Assembly (NCBI RefSeq): GCF_000765675.1
Contig: NZ_JRPA02000001.1
Span: forward strand, 124,001-188,000
DNA: 64,000 nt
DNA from: Helicobacter sp. MIT 05-5294
GTDB lineage: Bacteria > Campylobacterota > Campylobacteria > Campylobacterales > Helicobacteraceae
Direction of reading: 5' to 3'
Shown: positions 53,275 through 62,636 of the stretch, in pieces
Layout of the letters: every line of letters begins with the position of its first letter
How positions within the stretch are numbered: position 1 is the stretch's first letter
Translations under genes and position numbers: made by a program
The notes under the pieces: model-generated
Told to the model about the DNA's origin: nothing
Databases searched by the model: none
The model's input: the letters and a program-made list of their open reading frames with translations, nothing else

Positions 53275-53780
53275 ATCTAGAAGTCATCACTTACCCCAAT
53301 CCGCTTTTGAGGCAAGTTTCAAAGCCAGTGGAATCCTTTGACGCAGAGCTCCATAGTTTACTAGATGCAATGTATGAGATTATGTTGGAGAAAAACGGCG
53401 TTGGTATTTCTGCGATTCAAGTTGCTAAGCCTATTCGTGCGCTGTTGATTTGTATCCCCGATGAGGAGGGAAATCAGCACAAAGAAGATTTGCTAGAAGT
53501 CATCAATCCCGAAATTATAGAAAAAGATGGTGAAATCGTATTTAGCGAGGGGTGTTTGAGTGTTCCGGAATTTTATGAGGAAATCAAACGCGCAAACACG
53601 ATTAAAGTCCGCTATCAGAACCGCTTTGGAGAGAAGCAAGAAATCATAGCAGAGGATTATCTAGCAGTGGCTTTTCAGCACGAAATTGACCATTTAAATG
53701 GGGTTTTATTTATTGATAAACTTTCCATTGTCAAGCGCAAAAAGTTTGAAAAAGGCTTGAAGCAAAAGCATAAATTCTAA
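53271..53780 (+). CDS. def: Peptide deformylase
   Basis: 169 residues, type 1 enzyme that removes formyl from new chains. Motifs GVGISAIQV, EGCLSVPEF and QHEIDHLNGVLF give the metal site (Cys, His, His). TTG 53271 with AAGGAAAA upstream is the start, overlapping the end of the preceding gene, so translation is coupled. End of the tig-clpP-GGDEF-def operon. Confidence 0.96.
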   Translation: MNLEVITYPNPLLRQVSKPVESFDAELHSLLDAMYEIMLEKNGVGISAIQVAKPIRALLICIPDEEGNQHKEDLLEVINPEIIEKDGEIVFSEGCLSVPEFYEEIKRANTIKVRYQNRFGEKQEIIAEDYLAVAFQHEIDHLNGVLFIDKLSIVKRKKFEKGLKQKHKF

Positions 53781-53994
53781 GCTCCAATCTAATAGCTATA
53801 ATGCTAATTTGATTTTGTAATATCTGTATGCAAACCAAGTTGCTTAAAGTCTTGTCGCGGGATTCTATATTGTTAAGTCCTTATTGCGTGATTACAGACT
53901 TAAGCCTTATGGTGCGATTTTGTGCCGCGCATTGTTTGGCTTGTCGTCTTTGTCAAAAGAAGTAAATGTAAATGGCACAACCATTATCAAGCTT

Positions 53995-55164
53995 TTAAGA
54001 AGATTTTGCCGATTGGGAGGGATAGCTTTCAATCAGCTTAATGCAAATAGTCAAAAAGATTCCCTCCAAAAGTGCAGCAAGAATGAAAGCATAATATTCG
54101 TGCAGTCTAATAGCGTTAAATTGTAGCCCAAGCTGCGCGGTGGCGACGAGAAATGTGAGTGGCATAGAATGGCTAAAAGCAAATAAAATCGTTCGTTTTG
54201 CGTTATTGAAGTATTTGCGATACGCGACAAACGCCCCAAGTAAGCGTAAAGCAACCATTATAAGAATAATTGTAAGGGTGAGCGAAAAAAGTTGTTGGTT
54301 TTGCATAATAAGATTCAAATCCAGCGTAGAGCCGACGAAAATAAAAAACAAAGGAATAAAGAATCCAAAGCCAAAATCATTTAGTTTTTCAATCAAGCCT
54401 TTATGGTGGTGGAAATAAGTCGCCAAAATCATACCGGCTAAAAATGCTCCAAGCACACGCTCCAAGCCTAGAATTTGCGTGATTCCAATCAGAATTAAAA
54501 ATAGCATTGCACTGAAGCGAATATCTTGATTTTTGTTTGCATTTTTGGGAATGAAGAAAAATTTAAGAGTAGGAAACCACCAAAACAAAATATCCGCGAT
54601 TTTAAAGATTCCAACAATTGCGCTTAAGAAGATAAACAAAACAAGCAAAGTCCGATACAATTCCCAATTTAACCCATAAGAATATGCGCCATTAAGCACG
54701 ACTAACACGACGATACTAATCAACTCACCTAAGATTCCGACATTGAGCGCGAGTTGCAACCAAGGCGTGTTTTTGGGATATTCTTTGAGCAATGCCATAA
54801 TCATACCCAAGCTCATCACGGGCAAAGCGGCAATGTAGAATTTAGACAAACCTGCATTTAAAACATACAAACAAGCCACGCCATAAAGAATCGCGAAGTA
54901 AATAAATGCGGATTTTAAGAAGTGGATTCCGAGTTTGCTAAAAGTCTTCAAATCCACCTCTAAGCCACATAAAAACATCAAAAATAAGAATCCAATATGC
55001 GCGATAAAGCTTAAAGAATCCGAATGTGAAAACAGCCCGAAATGAAAAGCAATCGCACCGAGAAGAATCTCTGTAACCACAAGAGGCAAACGCAAAAGTG
55101 AGCTTAAAAAGGGTGCGACAACAATCAAAATAGCAATAATACCAAAGGTGATAATGCTTTCCAT
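53995..55164 (-). CDS. Kef/CPA2-type cation:proton antiporter
   Basis: 389 residues, about twelve helices and a cytoplasmic tail that is absent, so this is the short form. FLFLMFLCGLEVDLKTF, the ERVLGAFLAGMILA region and PLFFIFVGSTLDLNL follow the CPA2 pattern (Kef potassium efflux and Na+/H+ exchangers). It lacks the Rossmann NAD-binding domain of KefB/C. Ion specificity unknown. ATG 55164; an ORF opposite to it overlaps only as shadow. A 200-bp gap to def holds no gene. Confidence 0.84.
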   Translation of the reverse strand: MESIITFGIIAILIVVAPFLSSLLRLPLVVTEILLGAIAFHFGLFSHSDSLSFIAHIGFLFLMFLCGLEVDLKTFSKLGIHFLKSAFIYFAILYGVACLYVLNAGLSKFYIAALPVMSLGMIMALLKEYPKNTPWLQLALNVGILGELISIVVLVVLNGAYSYGLNWELYRTLLVLFIFLSAIVGIFKIADILFWWFPTLKFFFIPKNANKNQDIRFSAMLFLILIGITQILGLERVLGAFLAGMILATYFHHHKGLIEKLNDFGFGFFIPLFFIFVGSTLDLNLIMQNQQLFSLTLTIILIMVALRLLGAFVAYRKYFNNAKRTILFAFSHSMPLTFLVATAQLGLQFNAIRLHEYYAFILAALLEGIFLTICIKLIESYPSQSAKSS

Positions 55165-55278
55165 AAGGCTTGAAACTCCATAAATAAAAGCTAGAAGTAT
55201 AACTTACTTTAGAATAATTTGCCCTAAATCTGTGGTAAAATGTGCATTAAAAACTAATTTTATTTAGGAATCTTAAAA

Positions 55279-56607
55279 ATGATTCAAGATTTTTTTAAGC
55301 CGCTTTTGCAGAATCTGCCCGATGATAAGGAATCCAAACGAGAAGTTTTGCGCCAAGAATGTATTTTGCAAACAGGATTCCACCATTTTGATTGGACTGC
55401 AAGCGGATTAGCGGCGCAATGTGTGGAATCACGAATGCGTAAGATTCTGCCATTTTATGCCAACACACATTCGACAAGTAACTCCCATGCGGAACTTACA
55501 AGCTCCTTGTATGAGGGTGCGCGCGAGAGGCTAAAAAAGATTTTTGGTTTGGATTCTAGTTTTGCATTAATTGCTTGTGGGTTTGGTTCAAGTGCGGCAA
55601 TTAAGAAGTTTCAAGAGTTGTTAGGTATTTATATTCCGCCTAAGACGAAGCAGGTTTTAGGGTTGGATTCTTCGTGGAATCCCTCTTCACTTCCTTTGGT
55701 GATTATTGGACCTTATGAACATCATAGCAATGAGTTGAGCTTCCGAGAGGGATTGTGCGAAGTCGTGCGCATTGGGCTAGACGCGCAAGGATTGGTGGAT
55801 TTGGAATCGCTGAAGTCCATTTTAAGCGCAAATGCTGGGCGTAAAATCATCGGTTCTTTCGCGTTGGGTTCTAATGTGAGCGGAATCCTTGCACCTTTTG
55901 ATAAAATCTCTCATCTGATTCGTTCTTTTGGGGGAATCGTGTGCTTTGATTGCGCAAGCACTTCGGCGTATTTGGATATTCCGCCAAGCTTTTATGATGC
56001 GATTTTTCTCTCACCACATAAGCTTTTAGGTGGAATTGGCGGAAGCGGAATCTTGATTGTTTCCTGTGCTTTGATTGACAAAACCTTACCGCCTACCTTT
56101 TGTGGTGGAGGTGTCGTGGGATATGTTTCGCGCAAAAGTGCGCAGTATTATGCGCAAGAACAAAGGCGTGAAGAGGCGGGAACTCCCGGAATCTTGGAGT
56201 TTTTGAGGAGTTTTTTGGGCTATGCGTTGCGCGAAGAAATTGGGCAAGAATGGATACGCGCTGCTAAGATTCCTTATATCACGCAGTTTAGGGAGTTTTT
56301 AGAAAATGAGCCAAAGATTCTTTCTTATGGGAATTTGGCGCATAATGAATTGGGGATTTTTTCTTTTAATCTTCGCGGAATCTCGCCTTTTGAAGTGTCG
56401 TATAGGCTATCTAAGCAATATGGGATTCTAACGCGTGCAGGTTGCTCGTGCGCAGGACCTTATGGGCATGATTTGTTGGGGCTAGAAGATGGGGAGATTT
56501 TCTCCCAAAAGCCCGGTTGGGTGCGCTTAAATGTGCATTACACGCACACACAAGAAGAAATCAATCAACTCTTAAGCGCACTAAAGGAAATAATTAGGGA
56601 TTCTTAA
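55279..56607 (+). CDS. Class V aminotransferase-like PLP enzyme (Cj0791-type)
   Basis: 442 residues. A cysteine desulfurase-like fold with HSTSNSHAELTSSLYEGARERLKK at the start, GPYEHHSNELSFRE, VCFDCASTSAYLDIPPS and the Schiff-base lysine in LSPHKLLGGIGGSGIL. The C-terminal SCSCAG-type cysteine (RAGCSCAGPYG) fits the SufS/Csd-like desulfurase, though it is longer and keeps a divergent N-terminus. It may process L-cysteine or another amino acid. Present in C. jejuni as Cj0791c-type protein by my recollection. Separate transcription unit. Confidence 0.82.
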   Translation: MIQDFFKPLLQNLPDDKESKREVLRQECILQTGFHHFDWTASGLAAQCVESRMRKILPFYANTHSTSNSHAELTSSLYEGARERLKKIFGLDSSFALIACGFGSSAAIKKFQELLGIYIPPKTKQVLGLDSSWNPSSLPLVIIGPYEHHSNELSFREGLCEVVRIGLDAQGLVDLESLKSILSANAGRKIIGSFALGSNVSGILAPFDKISHLIRSFGGIVCFDCASTSAYLDIPPSFYDAIFLSPHKLLGGIGGSGILIVSCALIDKTLPPTFCGGGVVGYVSRKSAQYYAQEQRREEAGTPGILEFLRSFLGYALREEIGQEWIRAAKIPYITQFREFLENEPKILSYGNLAHNELGIFSFNLRGISPFEVSYRLSKQYGILTRAGCSCAGPYGHDLLGLEDGEIFSQKPGWVRLNVHYTHTQEEINQLLSALKEIIRDS

Positions 56608-56624
56608 AAGCTTTGACTTTAAGT

Positions 56625-56935
56625 GTGGAATCCCACCTCCTTGCAATGATGATAAGGTAGATATTGTGTTATTATGAATGAGCAAATACACACCGCGAGT
56701 TTTTGTAAAACTCTCAATGACATACCTTAGCACCCTTTCGCCATTGCAAGGAGCGAAGCGATAAAGCAATCCATAACTTTAAACAGAATAGGATTCTACA
56801 ATGGCGAGATTCTATATTGTAGATTGCCACGAATTGCGTTGCAATTCTCGCAATGACGATAGAAACCAGCCCGTCTAAATCAAAGCCAAAGCACATTCAT
56901 CGTCATTGCGCAGACCGCAAAAGCAGAAAATCCTG
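56625..56935 (+). repeat. Dispersed intergenic repeat copies
   Basis: Between the PLP enzyme and the small lipoprotein. At least two copies: CGCCATTGCAAGGAGCGAAGCGATAAAGCAATCCATAAC-like, GATTCTACAATGGCGAGATTC, GATTGCCACGAATTGCG with CTCGCAATGACG, then TCGTCATTGCGCAGACCGC. The arms pair internally. No coding sequence. Confidence 0.6.
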
Positions 56936-57041
56936 AATCCCTAGCTGTTTGTGGTTTTGTAATGGCGAATTTGCACTCCTACCACAATCAAACTACACAA
57001 AATCTTAACAACTTCTTTGAAAATTATTTGCAAGTGTTTCT

Positions 57042-57047
57042 TATAAT
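57042..57047 (+). promoter_or_regulatory. -10 box of the small lipoprotein gene
   Basis: TATAAT after TTTC, 30 bases before ATG 57077. No other ORF in this region. Confidence 0.45.
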
Positions 57048-57076
57048 TCTTGGCAATAAAACATAAAAGGCTTATA

Positions 57077-57259
57077 ATGAAAAAATCAATTTTCATCTTT
57101 TTGTTGGCTGTATCATTTTTCGCGGGTTGCGAGGGCAGAGTCCAACCGCTACAAGAATTAGAAGAGATTGCAGAGATTGGCAATCCTCATCTTAATGCTA
57201 GTTTGATTTACAAAACCTACTTTAGACGCGCTTTTATCTTCCAAAACGGCGTTTTATAA
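57077..57259 (+). CDS. Small lipoprotein of 60 residues
   Basis: ATG 57077 with AAAAGG upstream. Signal peptide KKSIFIFLLAVSFFAG and lipobox FAGC, then EGRVQPLQELEEIAEIGNPHLNASLIYKTY and a short basic end. With 60 residues it may be a complete small lipoprotein or the 5' end of a longer gene; the mature region has no known family. A promoter is seen at 57042. Confidence 0.6.
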   Translation: MKKSIFIFLLAVSFFAGCEGRVQPLQELEEIAEIGNPHLNASLIYKTYFRRAFIFQNGVL

Positions 57260-57377
57260 ATCTGCACATTGGGTTTAGAATCCAAAACCAAGCGTGATTT
57301 CTCTTCACCCATTTTTCTTCAACAAATCCAATTCCAAGTAATTTATCGCATTAAAATTAAATTAAGCAAATTTTAAG

Positions 57378-57389
57378 GGGGGGGGGGGG
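57378..57389 (+). repeat. Poly-G tract (G12), intergenic
   Basis: Twelve G in an AT-rich gap between the small lipoprotein and the broken sugar-transferase-type gene. No open frame crosses it, so it probably affects a promoter or leader: CATAAT follows at once. Such tracts in Campylobacter and Helicobacter slip by one base during replication. Confidence 0.85.
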
Positions 57390-57571
57390 CATAATTATTT
57401 TTTATTTGAAAAAAGTGTGAAATGTAAAATCAATCATTATTCAAATTTACGGCTTTTATAGGATTCAATAAAATAAATCATGCAATTTTATATCCTCAAA
57501 ATAAACGCGTAAGCATGATATTAAATGATTTGTTTAGTGCGGAGAAAAATTCTTCAAACAAGGAAAACACA

Positions 57572-59750
57572 ATGAAGTTTAAAGATTTTAAGCGAATATT
57601 AATGAGTGAATATAAAAATAAAGCAATTAAGGACAGAATACAACGATTGCATTCGCAAGATAGTTTCATAAAAATGGTAGAAACAGGTGTTGTTAATTTT
57701 GGAAGTGAAGAATTTAGAATCAAGAAGAACATAATAAGGGGAAAGTTTTGTTATATGTGGTTGGAATCCAAAACGCTATCATTTTGGTCTGTAACTTCCG
57801 CTATTCCATTTTTCGCAATCATTCCCTCCGAAAAGGCAATTTTGATTTGGAGAAAGGAATTGGAAGAACCATTAGAATCTTGTTTGCGCGTTATTGATGC
57901 AAACAAGGGAGCAAATCGTCTAAATCAACAGTCTTTGATGATTTATCTTTCGTATTCAAGACCTGGGCATTTTTATGAGCATATGAATTATTACTATTCA
58001 TTGTTTGGCAATAATAGAATCAAACCCGATATTGCAATCACAACAGGAGATACATTTTTTGATTTTTCGACATTAGAAGATGCAGAAGGCATTAATGTCT
58101 TAAAATTTAAAGACATCAATGCACTTAATCGGTATTGTTTGGAATCTAAAAGAGGGGTTGTGAAAATAAAAAGAACAAATATAAGGGTTTGTTTTGATGA
58201 ATGCGATCACTGGATTAAGAAATATAATGTTTTTTCTTGCCAACTACACCATACAATACCTAAAGACGCTTTTGTTCTCTGGATTAATATTTGTGGGAAA
58301 AGCGGATTTGGAGAGAAAAAGAAGAGACAATCATTAAGCTTATTCTAGAATTTAAAAATATGAAAGATAATCTCTGTGTAATCTTAGATGGTATGACGCG
58401 ATCAAGCTATACGACAAGAGAAGAATTTTTAGCAGATTCTAGAAGCGCAAAAGCCGATGATGAATTTGCAGAAAAAATCAAATCTTTATTCAAAGAAGTT
58501 CAAATCATTAATTCAGTAGGATTTTCATCGGGTGAAAAAATGTATTTAGCCGATAGAGTTTCATTTTTTATAACAGGTTTTTGGACGGATTCTCTCTGGG
58601 TTGCAAAATTTGCTAGAGCATATGGCGTAGCATTTGGTTCTAAAGAGGGCTTTAGACAATGTCTAATATGCTTTCAACCAAATACAATCATTATGCCGAG
58701 TGAGTATGTAGTGGATATTGGGCATAAAGGACAAAATCTCTCCACCGTTGGTTATAGTATTAATCCAGATTGTTTTATAGGCTTTGTTAAAAACGCATTA
58801 AGTAGCTTTGAAAACATTGAAAAACGAGAGATTATTTTTGACGGGAAAGGTTTTGTTAGTAATCATAATAGCCAAAAGAGATTCTACGCTCTAAAGTCTT
58901 TGAAACAACATAAAAGTTCCTATCTTTCTGTCGCTGAAAACTTTGCCCCTTTTAGCGTCAATACAAGTAAGTCATATAAGATAGAAAGCGGTATGGAATA
59001 CAATTTTGCCGTCAATGGTTTTTCTAAAAATGGTTCTTTTGTCTTGATTGTCGGCTATGATGAATATCATAAAAGAGTTTTTGTAGATAAAATGAATTTT
59101 TTAGAGACAAAGAAGTGTTTTTTCCCTAAAGAAGTCAAATCGTTTAGGCTTTTCATTAAGCTAATGCCATAAGATGAAATCAAGTTCTATAACATTTGTT
59201 GGGTGACGAGAAATGAATCTTCTAATCCTTGGTTTTCTATTAGAGCACCATTGCAATCAGCTAATAGCTCCATTGATACGCTAGAAGAGGAGAATGCAAA
59301 ACTAAGGATTCTTTTATCTGATTCTCAAATTAACCAAAAATTATTGATTCAAGAGAGTGTTATTAAGGCTAGGCGTATTAGTGAATTGGATAATGCTAAA
59401 GTGCGAATCCACAACCATTTAGCCTATAAACTAGGTCGTGCTTTGATTCTAAACTCTAAAAGTCATGGGGATATATTAGAATGCCTTATGTGCTTAGCTA
59501 CATTAAAGAATCCCATAGAGAAGAACAAAGAAAATATCAAGAAAAAGTAGCAAAGAATCCTAGCTTAAAACTTCCAAAACTAGAATCTTATCCAGACTAT
59601 AAAGAAGCAATTAAAGAAAAACAATGTTTGACTTATAGATTAGGTGAAGCATTAATGCAAGCAGATAAGGATTGGTTTAAAGGAGGATATTTGAGATTCT
59701 ATTTCAAAGAAGTGCCACAAATCAAAAGAGGATTAAAGGAGAGGAAATGA
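57572..59750 (+). pseudogene. Surface-sugar transferase-type protein, broken by two frameshifts and a stop
   Basis: The gene starts at ATG 57572 (AAGGA upstream) as MKFKDFKRILMSEYKNK and would encode about 725 residues. Frame breaks: a run of four A at 58298-58301 (one more A restores IWREKEETIIKL), a TAA at 59170-59172 between LFIKLMP and DEIKFYN, and a run of four G at 59467-59470 (one more restores GYIRMPYVLSYIKE). The first half has FYEHMNYYYSLFG and GDTFFDFSTLED. The C-terminal third has a coiled helix, then NPSLKLPKLESYPDYKEA and LTYRLGEALMQA, a tail shared by many Campylobacterota capsule and LOS transferases. The donor sugar is unknown. Confidence 0.7.
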
Positions 59751-59808
59751 AAAATTTCTTGTCGTCATTACAAGGCAGTGAAACGAACAATAAAATAGGA
59801 GCAATTAA

Positions 59809-60510
59809 ATGAAGAATAAATATCAAAATATCAAGGTTTTAATCCCTTTGCAACTTGCTTCAGCAAGGGTAAAAATGAAAAACATTAGACCTTTTTATAA
59901 AGAAATGAGCCTTTTTGATATTAAAGCGCGACAACTCATCAATGCGGATTTAAATCCTAGTAAAATCTATATTTCAAGTGAAGACAGGGAGGGCAAAGTA
60001 GAATCTTTATGCCAACAATATGGATTTAATTTTTTACCAAGAAAACAAGAGCTAACAGGTAATGCAATTAAACAAAGTGAGTTAATAGGATTTATCTTAA
60101 AGCAGATTCCAAGCGATAATGATGATATTTTATGGGTTCAAGTAACTAACCCATTATTTGATAAATTCACAATTATGCTAGATTCTTGGAATAAAATCCA
60201 AAATTTGGGCTTTGATAGCATTGTGGCAACAAAAACGATTCGCCACCATTTAATCAGCGAAAGTGGAATCCCGCTTAATTTTAATTTTGGTAATTGGCAC
60301 AAAGTCTCGCAGGATTTGCCAAAAATCTATGAAATCCTATGGAGTGCATTTTTGCTCAAACGCTCTACCATAGAAAGCAATCAATATCATATCGGCACGA
60401 AGCCTTATTATATGCCTTTTGATGATATTACGACAATAGATATTGACACAGAAGCAGACTTTGAGCTTGCAAGCAAATATTATGCTATTCTGCGGGGGGG
60501 GGGGGGGTAA
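59809..60510 (+). CDS. CMP-sugar synthetase-like protein (acylneuraminate cytidylyltransferase family), phase-variable 3' end
   Basis: 233 residues. VLIPLQLASARVKMKNIRPFYKEMSLFDIKA is a diverged form of the NeuA start (IPARxGSKxxxxKN), then KIYISSEDREGKV, DDILWVQVTNPLFD and the DIDTEADFELA metal region near the end, which is well kept. The Arg of the usual PAR is lost, so activity may be altered. A G14 tract (60494-60507) makes the last codons Arg-Gly4 then TAA. A one-base contraction would read through a further 106 codons and stop on the ATG of the next gene. ATG 59809 has GGAGC upstream. Confidence 0.78.
   Translation: MKNKYQNIKVLIPLQLASARVKMKNIRPFYKEMSLFDIKARQLINADLNPSKIYISSEDREGKVESLCQQYGFNFLPRKQELTGNAIKQSELIGFILKQIPSDNDDILWVQVTNPLFDKFTIMLDSWNKIQNLGFDSIVATKTIRHHLISESGIPLNFNFGNWHKVSQDLPKIYEILWSAFLLKRSTIESNQYHIGTKPYYMPFDDITTIDIDTEADFELASKYYAILRGGGG
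60494..60507 (+). repeat. Poly-G tract (G14) at the 3' end of the first CMP-sugar synthetase gene
   Basis: Fourteen G. At G14 the gene stops at once (TAA 60508-60510). At G13 the frame continues from GGT AAT TCT to TGA at 60824-60826, giving a 338-residue protein. At G15 the tail is about 10 residues. This is a clear length-dependent switch. Confidence 0.9.
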
Positions 60511-60822
60511 TTCTCTTCCTTTTATCCTGCTTTATTTAATCTACCTTTATTTCCAATATTTCCAAATTTTATTTTCCCGCTTTTTATTTTCTAGTTTTTT
60601 GAAATTTCAGATTGATATAAACTCTAGGATTCTTATCTTCATAAGCCATAAGTTAGAATCTTACCATAGGATTTACCCACAAAATGTTCTCTTGTATAGA
60701 CTAAGTAAAGATTCGCTTAAACTTATATTGGGGCAAATATTTCTCTGTTTACAATTCTGTCCAAAAATACACAAACTAATAAAAAACTTAAGACAAACTA
60801 ATTCAAAACAAGGAGTGATTCA

Positions 60823-61485
60823 ATGAAGCATAAAATTGTGGCTTTTGTTCCAATTAAGCTAAATAATGAGCGATTTCCGGGCAAAAACCTTAAGAAATTC
60901 GGAGATGGCAAGGTATTATTAACTTATTTTTTAGAAAAAATTATCCAAGTTAAGCATATTGATGAATTTTATGTATTTTGTTCAGATGAGTCCATTAAGC
61001 CTTTTTTGAACGCCAAAGTTTCTTTTCTGAAGAGACCTCAAACATTAGATTCCCAAGAAACAACCTCTCAAGACATTATCAGAGATTTTATGGATAAGGT
61101 GGAAGCGGATATTTATTGTCTTTGTCATTGCACAAGTCCTTTTGTTAGCGTAGAGCATTTTAATCAAGCAGTGGAATCTTTAGTGCTTGGAGAGTTTGAT
61201 TCCGCATTTACAGCGCGAAAGATTCAAAAGCATTTGTGGAAATCAGATAAAAATGCTTTGAATTTTGACCCGCAAAACATACCAAGAACGCAGGACTTGC
61301 CAATTTTGTATGAAGAGATTCCAGCTATATTTGCTTTTAGAAGAGATACATTTAAAATGCTTCAAAGGAGAGTAGGAATAAACCCTTGCATTGTTGAGGT
61401 AGATGAAGTAGAAAGTGTGGATATTGACTATCCGCAAGAGTTTTATATAGCTGATGCAATTTATATGAATAAAAAAGATTCTTAA
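60823..61485 (+). CDS. CMP-sugar synthetase-like protein, second gene
   Basis: 220 residues. VPIKLNNERFPGKNLKKFGDGKVLLTYFLEKIIQ is the cytidylyltransferase nucleotide-binding start; VFCSDES, LKRPQTLDSQETTSQDIIRDFM and DIYCLCHCTSPFVSVEHF, then VDEVESVDIDYPQEF at the metal site, fit the NeuA/PseF/PtmB-like group that activates nonulosonic or other sugars with CTP. Its start (ATG 60823, AAGGAG upstream) overlaps the stop of the read-through version of the previous gene, so the two are co-expressed. Confidence 0.85.
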   Translation: MKHKIVAFVPIKLNNERFPGKNLKKFGDGKVLLTYFLEKIIQVKHIDEFYVFCSDESIKPFLNAKVSFLKRPQTLDSQETTSQDIIRDFMDKVEADIYCLCHCTSPFVSVEHFNQAVESLVLGEFDSAFTARKIQKHLWKSDKNALNFDPQNIPRTQDLPILYEEIPAIFAFRRDTFKMLQRRVGINPCIVEVDEVESVDIDYPQEFYIADAIYMNKKDS

Positions 61486-61521
61486 AATTATTAAATAAAA
61501 CTTAATTTCAAAGGAGTAAAA

Positions 61522-62412
61522 ATGCAATGTTATTTATGTGGAAGTGGAAAAAATCACACAAGAGAGGGGAAAGTCAGAGACAATCCAAGTATTAAAATCT
61601 TTGAGTGTGATGAATGTGGATTGGTGTTTTTGGAATCTCAAAAGACTAGTGAGGAGTTTTATAAAGACAATGGAATGTGTTAGGATTTGATTTCTTCAAG
61701 TCAGCAAATAGAGAATACAATCCAAACAACCTTCAAGAAACCATTAATCTTTTTCAAAAAGAAAGGAAAATTCAACAACAAAGAAGATTTGAATTTGTTA
61801 AATTTATGATTGCAGGAAAAGATATTTTGGATTTTGGAAGTGGTTATGCGGGATTCTTGATTTTAGCGCAAGAGTTTGCCAAAAGTGTTAGAGGCGTAGA
61901 GTTAGAAGAGCAAGTTGCGCCCATTTACAAACAGCACAAGATTCCTTTAACTAGAAATATAGCAGATTTAGCGGGGGGGGGGGGCAAAATATGATATTAT
62001 CACAGCCTTTCATGTGATAGAGCATTTGCAAGACCCTATCATATTAGCCCAATTACTCAAAGAAAATGGCAAGATGATCGTAGAAGTGCCTAATGCCAAT
62101 GACGCTTTATTGACTATTTTTAAAAACAAATCCTATCAAGACTTTATTTATTGGAGTGCGCATTTGTATTATTTCACTCCAAATACTCTAAGAAAGCTCG
62201 GGGAAAAGGCGGGTTTGAAAGTGGATTTTGTCAAAGGAATCCAAAGATATCCATTTTCTAATAACCTCTATTGGCTTGCCTTTGGAAAACCTGCGGGAGA
62301 AAAAGAATGGAAAAACTTCATTGATGATGCTTTGTTCCAAAAAAATTGGGAATCCACCCTCGCCTCACTTGGAGCAACAGACACTTTGATTGCTTGTTTT
62401 AGGGCAAAATAA
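61522..62412 (+). pseudogene. Zinc-ribbon SAM methyltransferase, off by frameshifts, one at a poly-G tract
   Basis: ATG 61522 (AAGGAG upstream) starts CYLCGSGKN, then CDECGLVFL (two CxxC pairs, a zinc ribbon), then a frame break at 61671-61683. The next piece contains GFDFFKSANREY and motif I ILDFGSGYAGFL. The G12 tract then shifts the frame into an early stop; with G11 the frame continues AKYDIITAFHVIEHLQDP and the rest of the methyltransferase to 62412. So the gene is off at G12 but could be on at G11 only if the first break is also restored. Likely methylates a surface sugar or its precursor. Confidence 0.72.
61973..61984 (+). repeat. Poly-G tract (G12) in the methyltransferase gene
   Basis: Twelve G after GC (61971-61972). 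The upstream frame enters at GCG; with 11 G the next codons read GCA AAA TAT GAT in frame with the methyltransferase core; with 12 they stop at TGA 61992-61994. Confidence 0.9.
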
Positions 62413-62419
62413 ACTTTTT

Positions 62420-62630
62420 GTGTCATTGCAAAGCAAAGCTGAAGCGCACATTTATTGTCATTGCGAATGAGTGAAACGAACGCGGCGCACACTGCGTGAG
62501 CAGTTTGCCCACACTTGCAAATCTATAACTTTAAACAAGAGAGGATTTTACAATGGCGAGATTCTTTAGCTTGGATTGCCACTTCGCAATGACGACAGAT
62601 AGCGTAATGCGCAATGTGGAATCCCTTTGG
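62420..62630 (+). repeat. Dispersed intergenic repeat copy
   Basis: Between the methyltransferase gene and trpA, convergent. Contains TGTCATTGCAAAGC, GTCATTGCGAATGAG, GGATTTTACAATGGCGAGATTC and GATTGCCACTTCGCAATGACG, in inverted pairs. No ORF. Confidence 0.55.
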
Positions 62631-62636
62631 ATTTCC

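Noticed and set aside
60443-60826. Free-standing ORF of 127 residues beginning inside the first CMP-sugar synthetase
   Set aside because: The part before the G tract is an out-of-frame shadow; only the part after it is plausible, as a read-through tail at G13.
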